A DNA stretch of 64,000 bases from Algoriphagus sp. AGSA1. GTDB taxonomy: Bacteria; Bacteroidota; Bacteroidia; Cytophagales; Cyclobacteriaceae. Where the stretch lies: the NCBI RefSeq assembly GCF_021390545.1, contig NZ_JAJUWR010000031.1, positions 1 to 64,000 on the forward strand, in the 5' to 3' direction. The notes beneath the pieces are model-generated. The model saw nothing but the letters and a program-made list of their open reading frames with translations, made no database searches and was not told the origin of the DNA. This document shows positions 16,977 through 24,650 of this stretch, piece after piece. The stretch's first letter is position 1; each line of letters begins with the position of its first letter. The translations under genes and the position numbers were made by a program.

Positions 16977-17484
16977 GGTAGCGCGCCAGCAGCTACCCAT
17001 GATCGAGGTACTGTCATAAGTCCACAGCCTGTCCCGCTCAAGTGGGAGTGCCCTACGTCACGCTGCCCAGGTCTCACGCTACTGGATCCTTACATCTGCT
17101 ACGGCTATTCAACAAGAAATGTGGATAACTTTCTGGCTTTCACCCAAAAAATACCTTGTACAGGGTATGTTCTGGTATCATTTTTTTCCTTTTCTTGTCC
17201 CTGTTCTTTATCTCTTGCGGCTCTCAAGTACCGAGACTGACAGGATCTGGGGACTACGCCAACTTTTATAGCATCCTTCTGGGCTTAAATCCGGAACGCA
17301 CTTAATTCTGAATCAGATAGTAAAATGATAGCAGAGCCTATCGCTCCCGGAAGCGCAGCGTATCGGGAGGGGGGTGAGGTAGAAAAGCCAATTGCAAATT
17401 GGTTAGAATATTAGGGTGTAGTTGCAAACTCACAGAGGGGAGAGGATTTTAGCTAATTGTTATTTTAAATTGAACTAATGTAAT
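16977..17484. repeat. Composite intergenic repeat, copy E
   Basis: There is no gene here. GGATAACTTTCTGGCTTTCA (about 17122) is shared with copy B. CATCCTTCTGGGCTTAAATC, ACTTAATTCTGAATCAGATA, the CGCTCCCGG...CGTATCGGGAG mini-element (about 17341-17369) and AGCCAATTGCAAATTGG (about 17386) recur in copies C and D. It precedes the two-gene membrane unit, as other copies precede the other accessory genes. Confidence 0.7.
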
Positions 17485-17919
17485 ATGGTTGATAAACTAT
17501 TTTCAAAAAAAGGAATAATAATTATAGTTATACCCTTATTTGCAATTTTTTTGCAGCTGTTCCTTAGGTATATATTGGGTAAGGATTTTAATACTATTGG
17601 TATCACACTTGGAGCACTAGGTTTGGGACAAATTCTTCCATTTTTTTATTTTGATCATTTTGTGGCAAATAAAATTTTGGGAATTACTCCAAATTATGAG
17701 TATAGTAATGGTAAACTTTGTGTTACATATGACGTTACAACTAATATACCAAAGGAGGATATTGATAAGTTGAAGAATCTTTTTATTATTGCTATTTTCC
17801 TGAACCTTGGCTTATTTTTAATTACGGTATACTTTGGACTTACTGACAAAATATTGTTGCATACAATTTTTGGAACTATTAGTTGTTTTGTGTCATGGTT
17901 TCTTTTAATTTTTAAATAA
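17485..17919 (+). CDS. Small four-helix membrane protein, first gene of an unknown pair
   Basis: I do not recognise this 144-residue protein. Hydrophobic helices lie at about 10-30, 38-60, 98-118 and 122-143, and a short polar segment (about 65-95, with NYEYSNGKLCVTYDVTTN) sits between the pairs. It should be an inner-membrane protein. Its stop overlaps the next start (TAATG). Composition is very AT-rich, unlike the flanking core genes. In this island, a membrane protein paired with a second gene suggests a defence or toxin-type unit, but nothing in the sequence proves that. Confidence 0.6.
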   Translation: MVDKLFSKKGIIIIVIPLFAIFLQLFLRYILGKDFNTIGITLGALGLGQILPFFYFDHFVANKILGITPNYEYSNGKLCVTYDVTTNIPKEDIDKLKNLFIIAIFLNLGLFLITVYFGLTDKILLHTIFGTISCFVSWFLLIFK

Positions 17920-18695
17920 TGATAGATAATGTTTTAATTTTCCTTGGGGCGTCGCTGTCCGTTGGTTTAATATATATTAGCTGTTTAATATATTATTATT
18001 CTTCAAAATTAAGAAACAGTCATGATTATTACAATGATGATTTAGGGTTAACAATGCTTAATACATCACCGCATTATTCATTTAGTCCTACTTTGAAATT
18101 TATGTTTGAAAAAATTAGTACAAATAGGCATACTTTTTCAATCAATAAGGAGAGTTATATGAAAACAATGCTGATGACAATGTTTAATTTAGTTAATAAG
18201 GAAGATGAAATGTATTCATTTCCTAGTCTACCTGTTTGGTATAAGGATCAAGAATATTTACTTAGGTCTAAATTTAATGATAAACTGAAAATTAATCAAA
18301 TAGTAATTCTTGATAAAGATATTATTTCAAGGCCTAAAAGTCATGAACATGAAATTAGTTTAATTAAAAATAAGGTTAATGATATCAATGATAGTGTTTA
18401 TTTTCATTCTCAAAAATTTTTAATTTCTGATAAATTCTACAATTACATGAATAAGGATTATTTGACTTATGTAGTATGTGATAATAGGCTCACACCTAAA
18501 GTATCTTTCCGTTTGCTGTTTGATGGGGCTAATGTAAGATATATATATATTAATTATATTTCTATTAATTCAAAAGAAGTTCAAAATGACTTGCCTTCAT
18601 TTGACGATTTAATTAGTGAATTGGATAACTTAAAAACAAATATGGAATTTAAAAAAATCATAAAGAAATTAAATATATCTGATACAAATGACTAG
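17919..18695 (+). CDS. Membrane-anchored protein of unknown function, second gene of pair
   Basis: This 258-residue protein has one N-terminal membrane helix (about 5-27, LIFLGASLSVGLIYISCLIY). A soluble domain with mixed strands and helices follows and matches no family I know. The middle section (SFPSLPVWYKDQEYLLRSKF) and the C-terminal coiled or helical part are unremarkable. It is translationally coupled with the preceding four-helix protein, so they probably act together at the membrane. Base composition is among the most AT-rich in the window. Confidence 0.6.
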   Translation: MIDNVLIFLGASLSVGLIYISCLIYYYSSKLRNSHDYYNDDLGLTMLNTSPHYSFSPTLKFMFEKISTNRHTFSINKESYMKTMLMTMFNLVNKEDEMYSFPSLPVWYKDQEYLLRSKFNDKLKINQIVILDKDIISRPKSHEHEISLIKNKVNDINDSVYFHSQKFLISDKFYNYMNKDYLTYVVCDNRLTPKVSFRLLFDGANVRYIYINYISINSKEVQNDLPSFDDLISELDNLKTNMEFKKIIKKLNISDTND

Positions 18696-18779
18696 TTTTT
18701 TCTTGTCAATTTTATAATAATTTTTTGATTGATTAATAAGTCTCATCCAATACAGCAAGTTATCTGACTAAACCAAGAA

Positions 18780-18885
18780 GGGGGGAATCATTAAGCAAAT
18801 TGCAAATTTGAATGATCGTATGGTTGAATTTTGAATTCAACCCAGTACTTCGAATATTATGACTACACCCAGACGGGGGAAGTTT
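18780..18885. repeat. REP-like intergenic motif
   Basis: Two palindromic parts stand in the usual order: AAATTGCAAATTT at about 18797, and GGTTGAATTTTGAATTCAACC at about 18821-18841, then ATGACTACACCCAGACGGGG. The same arrangement closes copies C and D of the composite repeat. Here it directly adjoins the truncated group II intron. Confidence 0.65.
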
Positions 18886-18889
18886 TCTG

Positions 18890-19327
18890 CAATTTGATTG
18901 TAAGATGATTCGTAAGTCTAAAGTGCGTATCAATGGGGAACTTCCAAAGCTTGATTTCCACAACAAAATCCAACGAGGTATTCAAGATTTGGCTAATACA
19001 ATGCTGAATCCAAAGATTCGAGGATGGGTAAATTATTATGGGAAAATCAGTAGATGAAGTTCAAGACCTGTGTTTTATTACCTGCACAACCGAATGATCA
19101 GATGGATCCTGAACAAGTACAAAAGCTTCAAAGGAAGCAAGGTCAAAGCAATTAAGTGGCTTAGGCAAGTGACGGTTTCTTATCCAAACCTGTTTTATCA
19201 CTGGGAACTGGGGTACAAATTAGTCTAACAAAATGGACTATCCGACTGCCTAATAAGAGTCGTATGAATCGAGAGATTCACGTACGGTTCTGTGAGAGGT
19301 TTAGGGGTGGAATTCCCTTTACCTCGA
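18890..19327 (+). mobile_element. 3' remnant of a group II intron
   Basis: The piece holds the end of an intron-encoded reverse transcriptase and the intron's RNA 3' end. Domain V is seen as a 34-nt hairpin at 19257-19290 (GAGTCGTATG, GAGA loop region, CGTACGGTTC). A domain VI-like hairpin (19291 to about 19325) follows and ends near TTACCTCGATTAT. Domains I-IV and most of the protein are missing. The intron's 3' end lies a few bases from the stop codon of the Mrr-like gene on the other strand, so the intron may have used the terminator region of that gene as a target, as class C introns do (inference). Confidence 0.85.
18902..19228 (+). pseudogene. Group II intron reverse transcriptase/maturase, C-terminal fragment
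   Basis: The frame reads through IQDLANTMLNPKIRGWVNYY and RPVFYYLHNRMIRWI to FYHWELGYKLV and stop, which is the maturase (domain X) end of group II intron proteins. A TGA at about 19054-19056 interrupts it between KISR and SSRPVF. The polymerase domain with its YADD motif is absent. It is not functional. Confidence 0.88.
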
Positions 19328-20383
19328 TTATGCGCTGAATTTTTTAAGATACTTTTTGTAGTCATCTGTAATGTCAGGTCTTAATTTTAGGCTCAACAAA
19401 TTAATTTTACTTGGTTCAAAGTCTCTAATTATTCTTATTTCAGTCTTTTCGTCTATAAATAATTCAAATAAAACATCTTCGAAAATGATAAATAGGTATT
19501 GTCCAATTTTCCAATTTTCTTGACTTAGTTTATGATTTAAATGCAATTCATAATGTTGAAAATTTAATTTTTTCATTTCGTGAATGTTTACTTCATCATC
19601 AAGCCAATACATCTCATCAAAAATTCCAGCACCGCCTAATTCATCATAATTTTCTTTGAATTCTTGGAATGAAGTCAGTTCTACATTTGTTACCATATCC
19701 TTTAAATGCTCTAATACTCGATTAATAATCTTATCGTCAAAGTCTCCATAGTAATCATTCCTTGTTTCAAAATATTGATATTGACCAAAGAAATTCATAA
19801 GAATAAACCCTATATCTTCTGTGTCAAGTTTTTTCAGGTCAATATTTTCAATGATTTCTTTCAATATTTCATAACTAGGGTTTATGTTGAATTTACTTCT
19901 ATAATCCTTAATGTCTTTTAGCATTTGGTCATATCGACTAAGAGAAAAATATCTTTCTACTAGGTCTGGGTAGTTTAGTAGTCTTTCTTTTAATTCTTCG
20001 CCTTCAATGCAGATTATATCGTATTGTTTTTGCGCTATTATTTTATCAAGCCAAGTTCGAGCACCATTACTCAAATAAGAACTTAAAAATAGTACAAGTG
20101 AATTGGGTAATTCTGCGTCTGCCCAAACTATTTTTGAGTTAAGGCGTTCAGGAGGAACACCACCTGAAGTGTAGTGTTTACATTCTATGAACCACTTTGT
20201 TTCCTTATTTCTAATCGTGTTGTTAAATGTAAAACTAGCTTCAATATCTCGCCCACTGTCAGCCCCACCTTCTCTCCATATCAGATTATGGAAATTATAT
20301 TTTACTAGTAAGTCATAGCAGAGATTCTCAAAACTTCTAGGACTTATTTTGTCAAAATTTATATCTTCTTTAGTGTACTTCAT
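19328..20383 (-). CDS. Mrr-like restriction endonuclease family protein
   Basis: This 351-residue cytosolic protein starts with a clear PD-(D/E)XK nuclease core of the Mrr type: SFENLCYDLL with Glu19, GGADSGRDIEA with Asp46, and WFIECKHY giving E67-x-K69. Mrr-type enzymes cut DNA, often modified DNA. Residues 160-351 form an additional region, rich in acidic and aromatic residues, that I do not recognise and that could sense a trigger. No methylase or partner gene is adjacent. The gene ends just where a group II intron remnant begins on the opposite strand. Confidence 0.85.
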   Translation of the reverse strand: MKYTKEDINFDKISPRSFENLCYDLLVKYNFHNLIWREGGADSGRDIEASFTFNNTIRNKETKWFIECKHYTSGGVPPERLNSKIVWADAELPNSLVLFLSSYLSNGARTWLDKIIAQKQYDIICIEGEELKERLLNYPDLVERYFSLSRYDQMLKDIKDYRSKFNINPSYEILKEIIENIDLKKLDTEDIGFILMNFFGQYQYFETRNDYYGDFDDKIINRVLEHLKDMVTNVELTSFQEFKENYDELGGAGIFDEMYWLDDEVNIHEMKKLNFQHYELHLNHKLSQENWKIGQYLFIIFEDVLFELFIDEKTEIRIIRDFEPSKINLLSLKLRPDITDDYKKYLKKFSA

Positions 20384-20526
20384 GTCTTTCTAATTTTGCG
20401 CATAACTTTTTTATTGTTACATATTTGTTGTGACTAGCTGACCATTTTGGCTGGATAGTCTGAGGTTTTGTCTCTTTTATAGATCATCGAATTACGATCT
20501 GATAGCACTAAGGCTTTTCTGACCAA

Positions 20527-20811
20527 TTATTCTTCTATTGATTCCAGTCTACTCCACTTTGCTTCTAGCTTTTTCATGTATCGGGAATCTTCCTTGCCTC
20601 CCCGTTGCTCATCCGTCAGTCCTTCCCATTTGACTTCTGGTGTATCCATTCCGATCAAACGGATTTTCTCGTTTTTCCCGGCACCCATCTTCACCCAGAA
20701 AGTATCGCCATCTACAAATTTATGAATCTTGTATGGGCCATGTCGTTCTTGGGCAAAGAGTAGTGCGAATGTGGTGAATAAGAAGATTAGAGTTAAAAGA
20801 AATTTCCTCAT
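20527..20811 (-). pseudogene. Truncated secreted nuclease (SNase family)
   Basis: The 94-residue product has the signal peptide and the first strands of a staphylococcal-nuclease-like domain (VDGDTFWVKMGAGKNEKIRL, then GMDTPEVKWEG). It is almost identical over ~73 residues to the complete paralogue at 22166-22615. After GGKE the sequences part, and the copy ends with an unrelated 20-residue tail. The catalytic second half (arginine in DRYGRTLAYV of the paralogue) is lost. It is the broken member of a duplication. Confidence 0.8.
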
Positions 20812-21004
20812 GACAGTAAAGCAGGTTGTACTATCAATTTAAGAAGAAAGTTTGAATACTTTTTTCTGTGAATCATTTGGGGAAGCAAGGCGGTAATTGT
20901 TTACCCCTCCCCGCCAGATTTCTGCCAGCTTTTTCAACCATTCATTGAAGCTGTATGATTTGGTTTTCTTGGTAAGCTGTTTAAACTTGCGTTTGAACTC
21001 TACA

Positions 21005-21199
21005 TCAACATCTGCACTCACTTCTATCCACATAGGTTTTATTCCCATTGCTGTTAATATAATAACATCCGCCCTTCGGTCCCACATGTAAAGCATTTCC
21101 ATTATGGTAGCAAGAAATTGATGGGAGAGCATCTTCTTCATCTCCTCCGCAACTAAAGCATGTCAGCATTAAGGCGAAGGCCAATATTTTAATTTTCAT
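21005..21199 (-). CDS. Small lipoprotein with GPKGGCYYINSNG motif
   Basis: This 64-residue protein has a lipobox (LTCFSC, Cys16-17 region) after a short hydrophobic start, so it should be membrane-anchored. The rest, HVGPKGGCYYINSNGNKTYV plus DRSECRC, resembles the short motif found at the ends of some secreted nucleases and phage or virus basic adaptor proteins. Five further cysteines may form disulphides. An overlapping 100-codon frame (20839-21141) contains a helical lysine-rich tail and may be a remnant of something else; it is not called. Confidence 0.6.
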   Translation of the reverse strand: MKIKILAFALMLTCFSCGGDEEDALPSISCYHNGNALHVGPKGGCYYINSNGNKTYVDRSECRC

Positions 21200-21226
21200 T
21201 TTATCTATTAGTTAAGTACCAATTAT

Positions 21227-22141
21227 TTATTTTTTCTCATTTGAAAGCACTTCACCTGTTCTAAATTTTAGGGCTACAAGCCTTACCTCTTCATTTAACT
21301 TTACCTCGACTGTAATAGTATCCTCAATCTGGTTAAGCAGCTTAATAGAACTACTACATCCAGGACAGGTGGTTACACCATAAAAGTCTAATATATTTTT
21401 GGTCCAGGATTGGCAGATTAAGTAATCAAAGCCTTCCACTGAATTCTCCCATACGGCTAAAAAGAAATCTACTTCAAAATACAATACTCCCAGCGGAGGA
21501 GAGTAGGGCGCTCTGCATTCCCAACGAATGCTTTCTGAAAAATCGCTGCTTATAAATTGAGTATAGGATACGCCATAGTCATTAATCTCTCCGTTATACT
21601 CTAATAAAAAACCACCTTTCCAGGGTCTTACATAATCGAGAAAGGGAAACGCATTTCTAGGGATATATTCAGTTGTGGATTTAAGCTCCCAATTATCATG
21701 GCTAATCCTTAAAAGGCTTTTAGAGCTGATAGCATCCTCATTTAGGACTGTATTGGAAAAACCGTAAATTTCGAAGAATTCAAAGTCCCAAACCATATGG
21801 GAATGTAGAATGGGATTATAGATTGCTTCTGGGATAAGAGAATCCGGATCCAGGTCTATAGTATATTCAGTTATTTTTTTATCTGGTGATTCAAAAATAC
21901 CCAACCAGAACTCTCCATTAGCACCTCCATAGAGATAAGTATGTTTTGTGGCTCCATACTCATATAATCCCAAGTAATCCAAGTCCTGTACATCAATTAG
22001 GGAACCATAGATGGCAATTAAACTGTCTCTAAATGCAAGTTGTGGATCGATTGGACTGCTAGGTTCATGAGATTCCTTACATGCTGTGCAAAGTACTGCA
22101 AACGCAAAAAGGAACAGGATTTTATTGGTAAAAATCTTCAT
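21227..22141 (-). CDS. Lipoprotein of unknown function
   Basis: This 304-residue protein has a signal peptide with lipobox (AVLCTAC, Cys21) and no known domain. The mature part is predicted beta-rich with several WxxG-like stretches and a CPGCSSS segment near 264-270. It lies between two copies of the secreted nuclease and the small lipoprotein, on the same strand. These four exported products may form one cassette that was partly duplicated. The role is unknown. Confidence 0.7.
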   Translation of the reverse strand: MKIFTNKILFLFAFAVLCTACKESHEPSSPIDPQLAFRDSLIAIYGSLIDVQDLDYLGLYEYGATKHTYLYGGANGEFWLGIFESPDKKITEYTIDLDPDSLIPEAIYNPILHSHMVWDFEFFEIYGFSNTVLNEDAISSKSLLRISHDNWELKSTTEYIPRNAFPFLDYVRPWKGGFLLEYNGEINDYGVSYTQFISSDFSESIRWECRAPYSPPLGVLYFEVDFFLAVWENSVEGFDYLICQSWTKNILDFYGVTTCPGCSSSIKLLNQIEDTITVEVKLNEEVRLVALKFRTGEVLSNEKK

Positions 22142-22165
22142 AGACCGATTTCTCCATAATATTTA

Positions 22166-22615
22166 CTATTCGATACTATTTCCCTGCACCTGCCTAAAAA
22201 ACTCCACATACCTCACATTCGGAGGATAAGTCGCCAGTCTCGCCAGTCCCATTTCCAGCAGATGCGCATTTAGGAATGTACTGTCCTCCAGATACACATA
22301 AGCCAGAGTCCTTCCATACCTGTCATATTTTTGCACATCATATTCCAGCAGTACTTTCTTCCCCTTCAGCAGGTTCTTCACATATTCAGAGGCTTCCTTT
22401 CCTCCCGGCTGCTCGTCTGTCAGTCCTTCCCATTTCACTTCTGGTGTATCCACACCGATCAATCGGATTTTCTCGTTTTTCCCGGCACCAATCTTCACCC
22501 AAAAAGTGTCTCCATCCACGAACTTGTGAATCTTGTATGGACCATATCGTTCTTGGGCAAAGAGTAGTGTGAATGTGGAAAATAAGAAGATTAGAACTAA
22601 AAGAAATTTCCTCAT
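22166..22615 (-). CDS. Secreted thermonuclease-like protein (SNase family)
   Basis: This 149-residue protein has a signal peptide (1-20) and a complete SNase fold: VDGDTFWVKI, RLIGVDTPEVKWEG with a catalytic-type Asp/Glu, and DRYGRTLAYVYLED with catalytic-type Arg, then LNAHLLEMGLARL. The family cleaves DNA and RNA with calcium, here outside the cytoplasm. Length is normal. A truncated near-copy lies downstream at 20527-20811. It is divergently oriented to the MNT-HEPN gene, with 85 bp between the starts. Confidence 0.88.
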   Translation of the reverse strand: MRKFLLVLIFLFSTFTLLFAQERYGPYKIHKFVDGDTFWVKIGAGKNEKIRLIGVDTPEVKWEGLTDEQPGGKEASEYVKNLLKGKKVLLEYDVQKYDRYGRTLAYVYLEDSTFLNAHLLEMGLARLATYPPNVRYVEFFRQVQGNSIE

Positions 22616-22700
22616 GGCAGTAAAACAGGTTACACTATCAATTTAAGAAGAAAATTCGAATCATTATTGGTCAAACTACCATTTTTGTTACTTTTAGGAT

Positions 22701-23576
22701 ATGGATAGTAAAGGGAAACTTACATTTCTACCGGAAGGTAAAAGACAGCAAATTTTTGAAGCACGGGATCTAATTATTGAAAAAGTTCCAGAGGTTGAAA
22801 AGATTTTTTTATTTGGTAGTTATGCAAAGGGTAAATGGGTGGAAGACAGATATTTTGAAAATGGGATTCTTTATGAATATTTGAGCGATTATGATTTTTT
22901 AGTGGTTACAAATAGACCTCTTGGTTTAGTAAATGAATATTTCTATCAAGACAAAATTGTAAACAGTTGGAAGCATAAAATCCCTATTAACCCACATGTT
23001 CAGGATTTTGGTAGTGTAAATGAAGGCCTCGAGCTGGGGCAATATTTCTTTGTGGAAATTTTGAATGATGGAATTCTTCTTTTTGATTCTACCCTTCATC
23101 AATTTTCGAAACCTAAGCTGTTAACTGAGGAACAAATAAGAGCCTTGGCATTAGAAAAGTATAAAAAATGGTATAAAGGCGGATTAAGAATTTTGAAATA
23201 TGCCAAAGTAGGTATGAGTGTTTCCATTTCTGAAAAGGAGGAATTAAAGGATATAGCTTTTCTCCTTCATCAGGCAGCAGAACGATTTTTTAGCTGTGTA
23301 TTATTGGTGTTTGGAAATTATAAGCCCAAAACACATAACCTTTCTAAGCTCAGAGAATACGTAAAGGTCTATTCGAAAGAATTGTATCTTTTATTTTCAC
23401 CACTTCCTGAAAATCCGAAAGAATATTATTTATTTAACCTATTGAAAAGCAGTTATATAGATGCTAGGTATAAAGAGGAGTTTCAAGTGTCTGAATCAGA
23501 ACTTAATTTTTTGATTGACAAAATTGAAAGGATGGGAAAAATAGTCAAGGAAGTATGTGAAACTAAGATCAGTTAA
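22701..23576 (+). CDS. Fused MNT nucleotidyltransferase and HEPN domain protein
   Basis: This 291-residue protein joins two halves usually encoded as separate toxin and antitoxin genes. Residues 33-90 carry a minimal nucleotidyltransferase core (FLFGSYAKGKW, 36-46, then SDYDFLVV, 62-69, giving D63-x-D65). Residues ~145-290 form a HEPN helical domain (LHQAAERFFSCVLLVF, KTHNLSKLREYV, SYIDARYKEEF). In split MNT-HEPN systems the MNT part AMPylates and silences the HEPN RNase. The standard catalytic R-x4-6-H of HEPN RNases is not obvious here, so a substrate-binding HEPN is possible. It converges with the XRE gene and overlaps its end by 8 bp. Confidence 0.85.
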   Translation: MDSKGKLTFLPEGKRQQIFEARDLIIEKVPEVEKIFLFGSYAKGKWVEDRYFENGILYEYLSDYDFLVVTNRPLGLVNEYFYQDKIVNSWKHKIPINPHVQDFGSVNEGLELGQYFFVEILNDGILLFDSTLHQFSKPKLLTEEQIRALALEKYKKWYKGGLRILKYAKVGMSVSISEKEELKDIAFLLHQAAERFFSCVLLVFGNYKPKTHNLSKLREYVKVYSKELYLLFSPLPENPKEYYLFNLLKSSYIDARYKEEFQVSESELNFLIDKIERMGKIVKEVCETKIS

Positions 23577-24051
23577 TCTTATAGTACAAATACACTCGAC
23601 CTTTAGCGGCAGGCTTTTTTGAAATAACTCCATTTTTCACAAGTTCTCCTAATGCTCTTGAAGTAGAACTGCTTTTAATTTCGACTCCTAATTCCTTACT
23701 AACAAGATCTAAGATTTCACTTACTTTTTTTGGGGCGTGTAGTTTCCCTTCTTCTACAAGTTTTATCAGTATGGGTACTACAGGTTTCCTTTGAAGTTGA
23801 TCTTTAAAGTTTTGGTTTAATGGGAGTTCAACCTGTACATCAAATAAGAATTTAGGGTAATATCCCAGCGCTACTGAAACGTTTATAATAGTAGTTAAGG
23901 TTGTGCCACCTACTCCTGATTCAAGTCTTGAAATCTGAGCTTGAGTTACTTTTGCTAAATGAGCTAATCCTTCTTGCGTAAGTCCTCTTTCTAATCTAAG
24001 TTCTTTAGCCTTTTCTCCAAATTTTTTCTCAAAATCTCTATATCGTTTCAC
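23569..24051 (-). CDS. XRE-type regulator with C-terminal winged-helix-like part
   Basis: This 160-residue protein uses a GTG start. Residues ~14-70 form an XRE helix-turn-helix (ELRLERGLTQEGLAHLAKVT, QAQISRLESG). The last ~60 residues (SSSTSRALGELVKNGVISKK, PAAKGRVYLYYKI) look like a second, winged-helix DNA-binding part with a basic wing. The gene converges on the MNT-HEPN gene with an 8-bp overlap, so transcription interference between them is likely. Regulation of the neighbour is inferred from position only. Confidence 0.85.
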   Translation of the reverse strand: MKRYRDFEKKFGEKAKELRLERGLTQEGLAHLAKVTQAQISRLESGVGGTTLTTIINVSVALGYYPKFLFDVQVELPLNQNFKDQLQRKPVVPILIKLVEEGKLHAPKKVSEILDLVSKELGVEIKSSSTSRALGELVKNGVISKKPAAKGRVYLYYKIN

Positions 24052-24650
24052 TTCAGAAATATGAGGTGGAATAGCTATTTTTATTATATCGATTTTTGTA
24101 TATTGAGATTATCTATTATATTTGATTCATACTGAGTCTCTTTACTGATGCCTGAGAACAACAGCGTTAGAGACAATGGAAGATTTTCAAGTATTTGATC
24201 ATTTGATGAAATTGAGGGTTGGGACTCCTTTAGTCTCAACCGGCATCTCAGGCCTCAGTACAGGCTGGAGTCCTGCCCTCGATAAATCAAGTCCTAGAGG
24301 TACCCGTTTCGGGTGCTGTGGCGAATGCTTGGACCATCTTCAAGTAATAGATTTGCTTACATCAGTAAGCTCTTTTGAATTACTATTCAGAAGGAAACCC
24401 AAGAATCCGATTTAAATATCGGGACACTTTTTCTCCTTGATTGCCCCGCCGTGGCGGGCTATCCATTCAGATCAGGGAGTGACGAAACTCACGATGGAAG
24501 ATAGTCCGACTCGCGATAAGGACATCCGGTAGCCCATCACATTACCTATTTCTTATATCATTTTAAAAAGCCCTTTGGGACTTGCTGGAAGAACTATGCG
24601 CTGTGGCGTAAGTATGTTCTTTTCTCAAGGCTTCGAAGGCATTTACTGGC
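24052..24650. other. Gene-free stretch with short palindromes
   Basis: No gene is supported. GCCCCGCCGTGGCGGGC at about 24443 and TATGCGCTGTGGCGTAAG at about 24595 belong to the window's family of short CG-rich palindromes. TAGAGGTACCCGTTTCGGGTGC at about 24294 can also fold. The promoter of the TlpA-SusC-SusD operon should lie toward the right end, but no clear Bacteroidota -7/-33 pair was found. Confidence 0.4.

Noticed and set aside
20839-21141. 100-codon minus-strand frame overlapping the small lipoprotein
   Set aside because: It overlaps a better supported lipoprotein frame and its own start lacks features. The lysine-rich tail may be a gene remnant, but I cannot name it.
24176-24415. 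79-codon plus-strand frame before the TlpA-like gene
   Set aside because: No family features, composed partly of palindromic sequence, and without a plausible ribosome-binding site.
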